From: Bedellia somnulentella
Taxonomy: Eukaryota; Arthropoda; Insecta; Lepidoptera; Bedelliidae
Length of the DNA: 64,000 nucleotides
Assembly: GCA_963576735.1 (NCBI GenBank)
Contig: OY755182.1
Location: 2,666,001-2,730,000 of the forward strand
Direction of reading: 5' to 3'
The position numbers were made by a program, and so were the translations under genes. The notes beneath the pieces were generated by a model. It did no database searches. It was not told the DNA's origin and was given only the letters and a program-made list of their open reading frames with translations. Each line of letters opens with the position of its first letter. Position 1 is the stretch's first letter. Below are positions 14,489-26,800 of the stretch, one piece after another.

Positions 14489-14652
14489 AACGTTCACGCC
14501 GTATATCCCCGAAGGGGTAAGCAGAGGTACTAAACTTCTGAACATCACGTGACATTGTCACCTGGTGTTCAAAGTACCCACGTTTAGCTTAGACAGTATA
14601 CTCACGTGATAGGGGCGCGCATATCGCTGTTTTGTACAAATACACTGTGTTT
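14489..14652 (-). mobile_element. SINE-C copy, truncated
   Basis: Matches the 3' half of the full-length copy that lies only 60 bp away, with the same orientation. No clear target duplication was seen. Confidence 0.85.
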
Positions 14653-14712
14653 GTCTAGCGGAATAATATACTCCCTTAAAAACACTAATTTTTCCATTTT
14701 TTCATTGACATA

Positions 14713-15078
14713 CATAACATAAACGTTCACGCCGTTTATCCCCGAAGGGGTTGGCAGAGGTACCAATACTCCTGAACTCACTTGGCAAGCGCCATCTAGT
14801 TTCCAGAGAAGGTACCCACGTTTTGCTTAGACAGTGTACTCACGTGATAGGGGGCAGGCCTATCCCCGTTTTGTACGAATACACTGTCACATGACTAAGT
14901 ACAACTCAGCCATGTGGGTTTCCTCACGATGTTTTCCCTCACCGTTAGCAACCATGATAAATTAACCACACATATGACTTTAGAAAAGACAAATTGGTGT
15001 AGGCCCGTTCCAGGATTGGAACTCACGCCCTTCTGTTTTTCGGGCGGGTGTTCTACCCACTGGACTATCATGTCGCTA
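14713..15078 (-). mobile_element. SINE-C, full-length tRNA-derived SINE
   Basis: A 366-bp element flanked by exact 12-bp duplications TTCATTGACATA (14701-14712 and 15079-15090). Read on the minus strand it starts with a tRNA-like head. Box A-like TAGTCCAGTGG and box B-like GAGTTCCAATCC are about 45 nt apart. The unique body has two CACGTG motifs in other copies. It ends in an ACCCCTTCGGGG hairpin, GGCGTGA and a TTATG-type tail. Confidence 0.9.
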
Positions 15079-15705
15079 TTCATTGACATATATGAGATAA
15101 AGTTCAGAACTCATTAACGATGACTCTTTTTTATTTAACTTTTTTTTCTTCTCTTAACTTTCATAGGAAACTTATTATTTTTATTTTCCATGGCACCCTT
15201 ATTAGCGATAGTTGTATCATGTGTGGAAATAAATCCATAGTGGTTAGTTTAAAAATGGTCTCATAAATTTGTTTTCTTGTACAATATGCACCCCGCTATC
15301 TTTCTTCCCGCCACCCGCGAGCTCTACCGCGATTATTATTGTTAAGCACTCCATTCACCATTATCATACCCTAGTTAATATTGCTAAAAGCTTGCCGGGT
15401 AATAAACTGGCTAATAATTGATTATTTCTCATATGCGGTCGGGAGAGATTGAAGTTTTATGCTGAATACTCGGAGAAAGGATCTCAAAATTTCATTTAAT
15501 TTTATGTACATAATTAATTGTTAGATTGAATAAATGCTGTAAGAAAATTTATATGTTAAAACGACAGTGTTAATTAATACTGTACTCGTTAGCGATGGTG
15601 ATATGTATTGTGTTAACGAAAATATTGGAACAAAAAAAGGATGTGATTCCACCAGAGATAACCAATAGAATCGATTCATTTACGTTTTCTGAGTGACTCG
15701 TTTCT

Positions 15706-16008
15706 CTAATTGGTAAAAGGGATCTATAGAGTTAGTATGGATGGTAATGTTAGTAGAGGACGACCACGGAGAACACACTTGGACCAAATTGAGAGTGTGC
15801 TCAAAAAGGCTGGCGTCCGAAGTATGAAGAATAAAAGACCATGTATGAAAATATTGATGGATGTAAACGAAGCTAGAGAGGTTTGTCAGGATCGTACGAA
15901 GTGGCGATCAAAAGTCTCTGCCTACCCCAATGGGAACTAATGACGTGAGTTTATGTAGATAGATATGTCTATCTATCTATCTATCTATCTATATGAATGT
16001 ATGTATGT
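15706..16008 (+). mobile_element. LINE-B 3' end, longest copy, with remnant of reverse-transcriptase C-terminus
   Basis: The frame open at 15710-15940 encodes SRGRPRRTHLDQIESVLKKA and, further on, AREVCQDRTKWRSKVSAY before a stop. The RGRPRxxxxDQ...DRxxWR pattern is typical of the extreme C-terminus of non-LTR retrotransposon polymerase. The stop is followed by GACGTGAG and a TATC/ATGT microsatellite tail. The element is 5'-truncated and not autonomous. Confidence 0.85.
15966..15992. repeat. TATC microsatellite
   Basis: (CTAT)n run forming the tail of the longest LINE-B copy. Confidence 0.9.
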
Positions 16009-17231
16009 CGTTTCTCGTAACAAATAAATCAAGCGATTCTATTGGTTCTTAAAAACACATTAACTTAGCTCATCTTTAGTGGATTCGCTACCTTAATAGT
16101 TCAGCTTTGTCAAAATGACCAAAAATCTAGAACTAGTTTCTCAGAACAAATACGTCTTCTTTAGTAAGTTATTGATTCACTACGTTTCGCGACTCACTAT
16201 TATAATCCATCATAAAAAAGTGATAACTTTTTTTATTCTAGTGACGTCTTTTCTACTTAACTTAGTAATACTGTAAGTGACGTATTTCCTTAGCTTTAAT
16301 GTGTTTTTTATATCATCATTCAAGTTTTACGTAATTTGAGACAACGGTTGATGTTATTGTAGTTGTTAACATATTCTTTATTAATTTCATGTAATGAGTG
16401 GTAAAACAAGTTTGTATTCTACTACAGAGAAACTTATCCGTAAAATATTGTTTAGTTTTCCGTAATTCTTAGTGTGGCTGGTGTAAAAGCTGATACCTCA
16501 CTATCTACTACAATATTTATGAGCTTTTTATAAGAAATATATCACAAATAATAAGCTTAATTTATTGTCACTTTTTATGAAAGAAGAGAATAAAAATATG
16601 GTGTAACGTGGATGTCACACAGTTTTATTGGAAAAATTATGAATGATATTTTAAACCATATTATCATCCTCCAATCACTTAAAATGTCCCAAAACACATT
16701 GTCCCTTTAAACAATACCTATGAAAAGAGTTAAGGTAATGCTATTTAAAGTCTAGACTACGTGGGAATATAGGAAAATAGTAATGATTTTATGTATGTAT
16801 GTATCTCTCGCATACAAGCTCCGCGTACTTGTTCACCAGTACAAATTTATAGGTAAAAGTTCGCAGACCTGACCGACCGGTTCATCCCAACATCAAGCAA
16901 TAGAAAAACAACCTTAACCCTTTACTAATACAGTTCTAATTTCTACTACATTCTTTACTACTTTCTTAATTGTGGTACTGATTTCTGATTAATCGATTTA
17001 AGACTTTATTGCATGACTTTAAAGTTGGTTTTGTGGTGTTGGAATGCTGGCCTTGCCGAGGGGTATCACTCTTACCTTAGAGTTCACACGTGAATCTGAA
17101 TTATAGAGGAATATCGTTGTGTTTGTGTGATATTAAAGTTTTCTTTGAGACTTTATAGGATAACTGTTTCTGTAATTCTAACTATATATTGAAAAAGGAT
17201 TAGGTTTTTAATAAACTTATTAACAGTTATG

Positions 17232-17482
17232 CCGTGTAGTGCCGGCTTAGAATGTCGCTACACCTTTCTACCCACGGGTGTCGTAAGAGGTGACTAAGGG
17301 TATTGGGGCTTTTTATTGGATTTTTGGGTGATGCGGTTGGAGACCCATCACCAAAAACCTTTATTTTTACCATCTTTTCCCCACTCAACTCCCAAAAGTG
17401 GCTGAGGAATTTATAATTCCGTAGCTCTGGTTACCCCTTCTAGGGAAATATTGCCGTGAGTATATGTATGTATGCATGTATG
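17232..17482 (+). mobile_element. SINE-A copy, full length with target duplication
   Basis: 251 bp, flanked by TATTAACAGTTATG (17218-17231) and TATTAACAGTCATG (17483-17496), 13 of 14 bases identical. This fixes the element's true ends. Confidence 0.9.
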
Positions 17483-17905
17483 TATTAACAGTCATGGGTA
17501 TAATCCGAATTAGACGCTAAGCTTTGGAATCAAGAGTTCCTCAGTCACTTTTAGAAGCGCAGAAGGTAAAATCATCATTAGTTTCTAATTTCTTTAATTA
17601 GAACCATAATAAAGATTACCCATTTTTTTATCAAATCAGTAACAAAATATAACATCAGAATGCATTTGTTAAACTTCTATTTTTCTAATGAAACAACTAA
17701 CAAGACGCTCTTTATTAAAAGTATAGTACAAGCATTCTCCAAAGTACTCACGCTTAGAAATATATAATTTTCCGTACGATTTAACACCTGTCAACATTCT
17801 GTAGACAGACCGACAGACGAACACGATAGTGATTTGTGTGGTGTGGCGTAAGTCATGCGCGGTAGAGATATTGGTCTTAGACCATTTTAACGGAAGACTT
17901 TTTTT

Positions 17906-18010
17906 CATACATACATATATTTACGGCGGTGAATCCCAAAAAGAAGTAGCCAGAGGTTTAGAGCTAGATACTCCTCGGCCACATTTGGAAGTTGATAGGG
18001 CAAGATGGTA
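17906..18010 (-). mobile_element. SINE-A copy, 5'-truncated
   Basis: catacatacatatatttacgg then cggtgaatcccaaaaaga, the 3' third only. Confidence 0.75.
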
Positions 18011-18055
18011 GAACGAAAGATTTTATTCATATTGCGGGTTATATGATTAACAGAA

Positions 18056-18170
18056 TCAGATGGATGTAAACGAAGCTAGAGAGGTTTGTCAGGATCGTAC
18101 GAAGTGGCGATCGATAGTCTCTGCCTACCCCAATGGGAATTAATGGCGTGAGTATATGTATGTATGTATG
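18056..18170 (+). mobile_element. LINE-B 3' tail with target duplication
   Basis: 115 bp, flanked by exact 14-bp duplications TATGATTAACAGAA (18042-18055 and 18171-18184). It ends in four TATG repeats. It is a textbook 5'-truncated target-primed insertion. Confidence 0.92.
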
Positions 18171-18799
18171 TATGATTAACAGAACTTTTAATTGCTCCAA
18201 AGTCAAAGAAAAGAAAGTATCTAGATTACTGACATCAATTAATAGTTTAGACACGTTTACTAAGTATAGGGCAATGAGCTAATATAGAGCAAAAAAAAAC
18301 GACAGTTTCCCCCAATAACATGTGCTATAGTGTTTATCAATGTTTATTAAACCATGACATAAAAAATATACAGGCGAATAACAAGAGCGAAAATGACGCG
18401 AATATGTTTTTTGAGCTAAGTTATTATATTAAGCATAGTAAGAAATCGCTTAAGTATCAATTTGGACCCCAAACTAAAAGTATAAAAAGACAAAGAGAGT
18501 TTTGTAATGACCGACTAAGATAATGTGGAGATGATAATAAAATAACGTGCTCTATTGATAATAGAATTTGAATTTTAATTACTATTCCTCATTGTGCTTT
18601 TGAATCTATTAGAAAGTAGTATTGCTTATGTATTCAGTTAAATGTAAAAAGGTTTAGCGAGGGTATTAAAAATATGTGTTGAAAAAGCGCTGCACTAGAC
18701 GAAGTAAAATCTGAGTTTTAAAAAAACAAGTGTGTACCTTATTTTATTTTAATCTATTTGTTCCTTAAATTGACACAGATTGCTATACATAGATATAAT

Positions 18800-18885
18800 C
18801 AATTACTTAGATCCCGTTGGGGTGAGCATAGACTATACTCGCCACGAAGGATGGCCGATCTTGGCAAACCTCTCGAACTTGAACA
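18800..18885 (-). mobile_element. LINE-B tail, degraded
   Basis: The minus strand reads ttcgagaggtttgccaagat then gtggcgag...ctcaccccaacggga, recognisable but diverged from the family core. Confidence 0.65.
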
Positions 18886-19108
18886 AAGTGAAGTAACCGA
18901 AGAGTATTTTTCACCTAAAACACAACTGTGTAGAAGTATTAGTTCTTCTGTAGTAAGCTTCTTTCATTCAAGCATAGAAATCAAGCCAGCTTTATATGAT
19001 TGGTTGAAACAGAAAAAAGAAAGTTAAACCAATAGAAAACCGAAACATGACAAAAACAATAAAACATATTTTGTTTCAACAAACAACTCCAAAATAGGGA
19101 CAGGCGTG

Positions 19109-19187
19109 TATCGATAGATTCGTGACAAATGCCGTATCGATAGAATACACGTTACTCGATAAACGTGTATCGATAAAATCGATATCG
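19109..19187. promoter_or_regulatory. cluster of TATCGATA motifs (DREF/BEAF-type)
   Basis: Three exact TATCGATA octamers (19109-19116, 19135-19142, 19168-19175) plus a CTCGATAA and an ATCGATATCG within 79 bp. In flies TATCGATA is the DRE bound by DREF, and clustered CGATA motifs bind BEAF-32. Whether the lepidopteran factors use it here is inference. Confidence 0.4.
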
Positions 19188-22100
19188 GGTGACCTGTCAT
19201 CATGAATTATTACTACTGATACGAGAGTAAGTACTTAAGAAGGTACTGTTTTTGAATATTGCTCCTCGTAAACATTTAGTAAGAACATTTGCATGCGGTT
19301 TTACCGGGTACTTTGTGGTTTGTGTTTAAGATATAATTTTATGGTAATTATTTAATATGTTTTAAAAGTGAGCTTGCAAGTGGTATTAAGTGTTTAATAC
19401 CATTAAACGGATTATTATTTAATTTATACAATTTAATATTGAAGTAGTCAAATCACACGGTTTAGATTCACGCTGAAAAAACATAGATAACATTTCCCTT
19501 ATAGAACATGATTTACAAATAATACTGATTCTTGGCACACCCCTCAATAAACCTAATGTCTTAATGGAGATAGTCACAATCGCAAGTTCTCTTAAAGGCC
19601 TGTCAGTCAGTCACCTAACTTTGACCAAAACTGGGGATACGTCCAAACTTAGGACACCTATACTATTGTTAAGCATCGGACCTTATCTGTCCTAAAACTT
19701 CGTAGACGAGACAAAGAGGCTTGGAGAATGGTTGGTGGCACCTGGCCGATCGAAACTTACCATGTTAATGGTTTTTTGATTGGCAGTTAAAGTGTTACTA
19801 GTAAATAAATATAGTTATTTAAAAATTAATAAAATTTAAGATTTTTTAATTTTATTTAATTGTTGTGTCATTTTATAGATGACGAAAAGCAAACGTGCAA
19901 ATTCTTTGGAACCATTTGTCAAAAATCTAAATTGTAAGTCTTAAGAGTCACTTTAGAGACACAAGGTTTTTCTTTTCACGTGACTTTATCTGACTTATCA
20001 AAAGTCACTAAAGTATTAATTGTCTTAGATAATAAGGAATAGAAGAAAAATGCCTCTGGTAAATAGCTTACTTAAAACTTTTTTTGAGGTAAGATATCAA
20101 GTAGTTTTATAAAATATATAAATCGATAAAAGTACAGAAAACCAGTACTAAACAAATGAACTGTAATTCCCACTAAACTCCAGTGCTTTTCAAACCCAGC
20201 AGCGGTTGAGAATAGTCCCACAAATCAATGAAAATTAGATATTCAATCTCTGTAAGGGGCTACAACATTTGAATATCTCAACAAGTGATAGGAAGCAAGG
20301 GACTAAGCCACATTACGCCCTTTAACGATATGCTGACGATCCGCAGGAGGGTATGCCGTGAACAAATTAAGGGATTTAATGGTTTATCTTACACGATATG
20401 CTTTCGTAATGTTTATAGGTTAACCTTTTGCTGAGATGAATATTAAGAAGCTGTAGGAACGCACGTTGGTAAAGGTTTTATATAGATAAAATAGGTAAAC
20501 GATAAAAATTATGATTTCATCAAGATTTTTATGTTTTTATTTCTACAGTAAAAAATATAATAGAAGCATGTCAGCTTTACAATCACATTTTTTATTCAAT
20601 AGAAAAATATGACTATATTCCTAATAAAGGTCTGATAAAAATTGCACCAACAGGTTTATTATAATAATCGATAATAAAATTTTCAGAATATAAATTTCAA
20701 GTATTTTGTAAAGGCAACAAAAGTTGCCTTCACTGGCAAAACCCTCAAACATTTCCGTACAAATAAACCAAAAGCCTTCTTCCTTTTACACAACAATTTA
20801 ATAGTTTTGACATTTAACCAGTGTTCCTCAACCTTTACTATCAATTATGGGGCAACTAAACAGGGCTTCTCAACCTTTGTCAACAATAAACCGACGACAC
20901 GCTATACAGACAAACAATATTATAACACTTCATTTACATAATTACTAGTGTTATTAAAGCAATACTGTGCGATAAGGCTCATTTGTTTAATCAGTTATTT
21001 CAATATCCTCAATGGAGCCTTATGGTTTTGGTAGCTCATTGGATGGAATGAACTAGATGTTTTGTATTTGAGTTTTTGAGAATTATTAATATCTTAGCCA
21101 GTTCTCTTAAGATTAATGTTTCATTAAAGTTATGTAATTGTTTGATGCAATTGATGTTAATATCATAGAGTAGAGGACAACTACGAAGGAAACATTTAGA
21201 ACGGGTACGAAGTCATTGAAAAAAAACTTAGAGAAGATATTTTAAAAATAACACTACCCTTGATTTGGGATACAGCATACATCAAATTATAATACTTATG
21301 ATTCTGACCAATCAAAATCATTTAAAACTTAAAGAAGTAACTACATCATATTGATCTTAGACTCAACAGGTAAACATCATTTGGTTGAAATAAAATAATG
21401 TTTAGTATCGCCCATTGTTCCTTTCGATTTCATTTCTTTTATTCCAAATAAGGAGCCGTTAAAAACATATTGCATTCATAAAAAGCTGGGTGCACATTAA
21501 ACAATATAAGATTCTGTTTTGTTACTGTTATGTAGTTGTACCTATTGGCAGAGAAAAATGTGCTTGAGTTAAGCTTTTATAGTGATATTTTTAACGGAAT
21601 AAAAAAGATGAACACTATAGGTTTCCTGGCTTTGTAATCATTATTAATCTATATAAAACAGCACTAAACTTTACAAAATAGTTAAAATATTTTTGCCACG
21701 GAAAATTTATTATCTTACTTCAAGCCTTAGAATGGTTTTTGGACGTTTCAAGTTATTTAACCACAGTTTCGTATCATTCACAAATTATGTGGTATATATA
21801 TATCAATTTCTGAATACAAATGCAAAATAAATAGACTTTTTAGATATCTATTTATTATCCTTTGAAACCTTACATTTAACAACTAGATTTCTTTTCGCCT
21901 TAACATGAAGTATTAGAATTCTTTCATTGGACAATCAAACATTTGGTTGGCGCATTAATTAAAAAATCACCCTGCGGGACAGCGAGACAAAAGGCGCAGG
22001 GTTCCGCTGGTCACAGATGTTGTTTATCGATGGACCCAAGCTGCGGAACCCTTGCTCCCTACTTTTCATAGGTCGGATCCAAAACTAGGTAACTTATTGA

Positions 22101-23533
22101 TTTTGTATTTTTATTAATTTACAGTTCGATGCTGGAAAATTCTGTGGAAATCTTTATGATATGTCATATATGACTTGATAAACTGAAACAAACATAAGAT
22201 CGAAATAACTTCTTCTTTTAATAAATAACAGTATTTATTAAAATAAGTTATTATAGTTAATTATTTAGTATTTTTAGTAATGATTGCATACATCAAATTA
22301 AAGAAGTTAAGATATTATGTCCTTAATTTAAGGTGTTCTTTGCTGTCTTTTTACTAGAAACATACATACATACATATTCTCCCATTATTTACTAAAAACT
22401 ACATAACAAAAACTATTACAATGCTTTCAACATACCCATCCTCATTAAACTAATTTGGCTAAATTTCCAACCATACAAAACAGGCATTGAAAATATAAAT
22501 TTTCTACGAGTATTTACTTTGTTATTCCCGTTCAAATCAGTTACCTATACCGAGTTTAGGTGAAATATCGCAAACAGTAGCACTGATACGCATCACGTGA
22601 TCACGTCTCTTGTAATGTTTGTTAAAACTCGCACTCGTGACGTGCCGCTGGCAGAATTAATTGAATTATCCAACACTTCATATGACGCCATTCAGATGAC
22701 CGCGAATATTTGCATAAGATATCTTTAGTATACTATTATAGAAGTAATTTTAGTTCTTACATGATGGTGAGATGTGAACTATTGTAGCTTTTATATTAAA
22801 AAATATGAAACTTATCAAAATAAACATATTGTCACTTGCTATCAAAGTTTTTTCGATTTATTATGTTTTTGTGTGATAATAACTAACGATTATAACTACT
22901 AAGTAATTATTAGGGTCCGTATGATTTTCTTTTAATATTTCCTAAACATAGAAAGTCAACAGAACAGAATTGGTTTGACAATAATTGAAATTGAAACATA
23001 ATTATAGAAAATTGAAAGTATCCAATGAAACGATACATATTTAAAACCTAAACAACCTTAAACGATCTATTCTATTAACCAAAAAGTACGCAACCAGTCA
23101 AAATCACCGTCCAACGTAATCAAGACCAAACGGATTCATTCGAAAACTAAACGCAGATTACAGCGTAAACCTTTGTAATTTATGAGTTCAGAAAAAAGTC
23201 TTAACTTTGGTAAGATAACAATTTCCGTAGCACGTGCTAACCCTGCGTCGGATGTCATCAGATAAGTGTGGCTGAACAGTCGGGGTGGGCACAACAAGCC
23301 CTATCTGACTATCCCTTCGCACCCTTCACTTATCAAACTGATTATAATTTACATACATCAACGATTTGGGGTTAAGCATGCCATCGCTTGTATTGTTACA
23401 TTTGAATTGTAGAATACTACTTCAGAATACAAGGGAATCAATAGCTTAAAAAATATAGTCATTCGAATAGATTCTTCAGCCAACATATTTTTATGTGTAT
23501 GTCAATTAATATTATGATGAAAATGTGGTAATT

Positions 23534-23752
23534 TTAGTAGAGGACGTCCGTGGAGGACACATTTATATCAAATAGAGAATGTTTTTGAAAAGGCAGGCGT
23601 CCGAAATGGGAAGAATAAAAGAATATGTATGAAGAGATTGATGCATGTAGACGAAGTTCGAGAGTTTTGCCAGGATCGAACAAAGTGGCGATCAACAGTC
23701 TCTGCCTACCCCAATGAGAACTAACGGCATAAGTAAATGTATGGATGTAATA
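23534..23752 (+). mobile_element. LINE-B 3' end, second longest copy
   Basis: It starts tagtagaggacgtccgtgga, homologous to the RGRPRRT-encoding part of the copy at 15.7 kb, and runs through the same tail to GGCATAAGTAAATGTATG. Confidence 0.85.
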
Positions 23753-23943
23753 TTTATTGATTTAGTAAAAAACAATATAGTCGATCATTTATTATCCTTT
23801 TGACGAACATTAATTATAAATTTGTTGATTCAGGCTGAAGCAATTTAGATTTTTTACTATTTACTAATGCAATTTGAAATCACATCTTTGAGAGACGTAT
23901 CAATTAATCAATAGTTGCCTAACTACTTTTATTTACAGCTAAG

Positions 23944-24098
23944 AACAGAAGGGGTAGCCAGAGCTTCAGATATTTTAAATTCTGCAGCCACTTTGGACGG
24001 TCACTAAGGAAATAGTTAATAAAATAAAGTATGGATAGAAATGGATCCACCCGCGACAAGAAATTGTAAGTGCTATTATTCTAAGCCGACACCGCAAA
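23944..24098 (-). mobile_element. SINE-A remnant, degraded
   Basis: Patches gaaggggtagccagagcttc, gcagccacttt and ctattctaagccgacacc remain. Confidence 0.6.
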
Positions 24099-25510
24099 GT
24101 ATATTTTTATTTGACTATCTGTGTGAATTTAAGGCAATTTAATTAATATTGTGTTAGAATTGAAAATGACACATTATTGTTGTTATTGCATGTTTATTGT
24201 AAATGTTGGGGTTTTTATGAACAATAGGCACGCTGTTAGTGTAACATGTTTTTGTGGCAAATTCAATTTTGTATTCTTTTTCATATTTTTGCCAGAGTAA
24301 TTTGTGTGTTTAGGGGAGATTGGACACACATATGATGCGAATTTTGCGTCATTCATCGTTACGCAAACTACCACGAACATTGATAATAATTTTGTGAGAA
24401 AAAGGTTACTTAGAAGTATTGAAGAATAACAGTTAAATGAAATCATAAGCCAAATCACTTACGATATTCTACGTTTAATGTAAACGCGATTGCAAATTGA
24501 AATGAAAACTAATGTGACTAATCCGATACTATAATTCATAGCAAATCAAAATCTACACGTTACCTAATTGCATGCATTATAAATAAATGGCGCGCGTACA
24601 AACCTAATGTCGTAACAAATACGGGGGAAATTTGATTTCCAACAGAAAATCAATCAAGAACAACAACGCTTGCAACCGACATTTCAATCAATTGCAAAAT
24701 CAAAAGTCATACCATCTTCATATATTATGACTGACCACAAAAACGCTACATCGTAACTCACTGTACTATTCTTCGGGTATCGAATAAACACGATTATCGA
24801 TTCCGTATAAAACTCGGCGAAAAAATCGAACAAAACCATCGATAGTTGCACAACGACTTTAGAGCCGCATCGATTTTATTTCCGAACATTTTCTTTTGCA
24901 AGTAATGCACTAACAATAGGGTTGTAATTACACCGGTCAATATTATATGAAAGAATAAAATGTCTTTAGAAGTTTTTGTCACGTGTCAAAAGAACTTAAG
25001 AAGAGGTATCAATCTGAAATACACCTTGAATGTATTACATTAAAGTTGATTTTAATGGTAAGGCGAATCGATTGCATACATTATTCGTTACGTATACGAG
25101 AAAATGTTTTGTGTCCACTATCAAAGATTATTAATTGTGGACGGTGGGTGTCGTTGACTTTAACAAATTGTATTAACTAGCAATATACACAGTCATATCG
25201 ATGTAACTATGCGTTTTGTTTTGTCACAAAAATCATGCATATTAATTACAATGATAGGAAACATTACACATTTACTGACACTTTAAAGGCCTCACAAGAT
25301 GATATTTCCATACTTTTCTACGGCAATGGGGAAATCTACTCGGTAAAATCGATACCTTCTTAGTTGAATATTGGATATTACCAAACAGCGTATTTGTAAA
25401 TAGCAAAGAAAAACTTTATCCTAAAACTTGAAGTATAATTATGTGTACCGTAATAAAGTTTTAAAATATCGTATAACACTAACTTAATAAACGGCTTTAA
25501 CAAAACTAAA

Positions 25511-25714
25511 GCTGTGTAGGGTCAGCTTAAAATAGCACTTACACATTATTCCCCTATAAAAACTAAGGGCTTTTTAAGTAATTGTTAGGCGGAAAACCAT
25601 TATAAACCAACTTTTTATCCATCAACTTTTTCCATTCAAATGTCTAAGGTGGTTCAGGAATTTCTAGTTGTAAGCTCTGGCTACCTCTTTTTGGGATTTG
25701 TAGTCATGAGTTTA
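25511..25714 (+). mobile_element. SINE-A copy, diverged
   Basis: gctgtgtagggtcagcttaa at the 5' end and ctggctacctctttttggga, then gtcatgag, at the 3' end. Confidence 0.75.
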
Positions 25715-26489
25715 GAAGGTAAGGTAAGCAGAGGTAAACAACAAAATCCGTTTGGCTTAAAATTGGGAAATTTTTAGCTTTTCTCGTGTCTGAAGCAGAG
25801 ATTATATGTATATTGTTAATCAAAGTTCAATAATCATGCATAATAAATCATAAAATATTAGGCTACGTTAAACATAGCTACACGGTCAAATGAATAAATC
25901 TTACCAGAACCATATAGCAGCTGTTCTTGTTCAAGCAAAAATGAAATATGTATCAACGGAATGACAAAAGTTATTTTATACTTGTCTAAAATAACAAATG
26001 TACGGGGACAGGTAAATCGGAAAGTACTGAGCACTGTAAGCAGTTTTGTTAGGTGCGGTGCAAGTTTTGCTTTGAATTACAAACTTAAATTGAGATATTT
26101 ATGTGATTGCTTGCTTTTCAAATTGTCTAGAAAACTATGTCTTTAGAAAATATCGGTATAACAGCATGTTTAAGTTTTTTTTCCAGTTGTAAAGCACTAG
26201 CAAGTGATTTGTAAATTCATTCCTCTATATCGATGTTTGCATTATAAACCAAAACAAGAATTGATACAATTTAGCTGTAAAGTCAATACTATCTTTCCAT
26301 TTTTAATTTCTTACCGTAAATTAAATAATTGCATTTATTTAACGAATTTTCTATTTCCAATTGCAGTTATTCATAAAAAAAAGTACTGTAACAGCAAATT
26401 CTGTGAAGTGGCATACTCAAATGTTACACAACAAATCTAATTATAATAAAAAACGATGACTATCATACTGCCACATTTCTCCAAAACGC

Positions 26490-26800
26490 TCAAGTAACAA
26501 CACCACACTAGACAAGCGAGGTAATCCTGTAACTTGTCCCACACGTCATAACTCGGAACGCGGGTCGAGTTCGCGTCCAACACTTTTTCAAAATCGTGAC
26601 TCGCCCTCGCCCGAACGGTCACGATCTCAGCCGAACTGTACCGTTACAAACACACATACTGACATACCGTTCTACTACACACAGCCTGTACGGGTGGGAG
26701 CGGGATAGCAGTACTAACATCGGTTCCGGGACGAATTTATTGCCCGCGGGATCGCGCTCGCGGCTAAGGATATTTGCGAGTTTTAGTTTTTGTTTTTGAC
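26490..26800. other. CpG-rich, coding-like patch of unknown role
   Basis: A sharp GC/CpG-rich island in AT-rich DNA. The minus strand is stop-free from 26649 to about 26440 and carries codon-like sequence (HDFEKVLDANSTRVPSYDVW) after a TACAG that could be an acceptor. The opposite strand is also open. I recognise no family. It may be an unknown exon on the svp strand, a promoter or a non-coding RNA start. Confidence 0.25.

Noticed and set aside
15966..15992. Short direct repeats considered as a CRISPR-like array
   Set aside because: It is a TATC microsatellite in a eukaryotic LINE tail; there are no spacers.
18758..19027. 89-codon plus-strand frame
   Set aside because: Its middle is a degraded LINE-B tail in antisense; the rest has no features.
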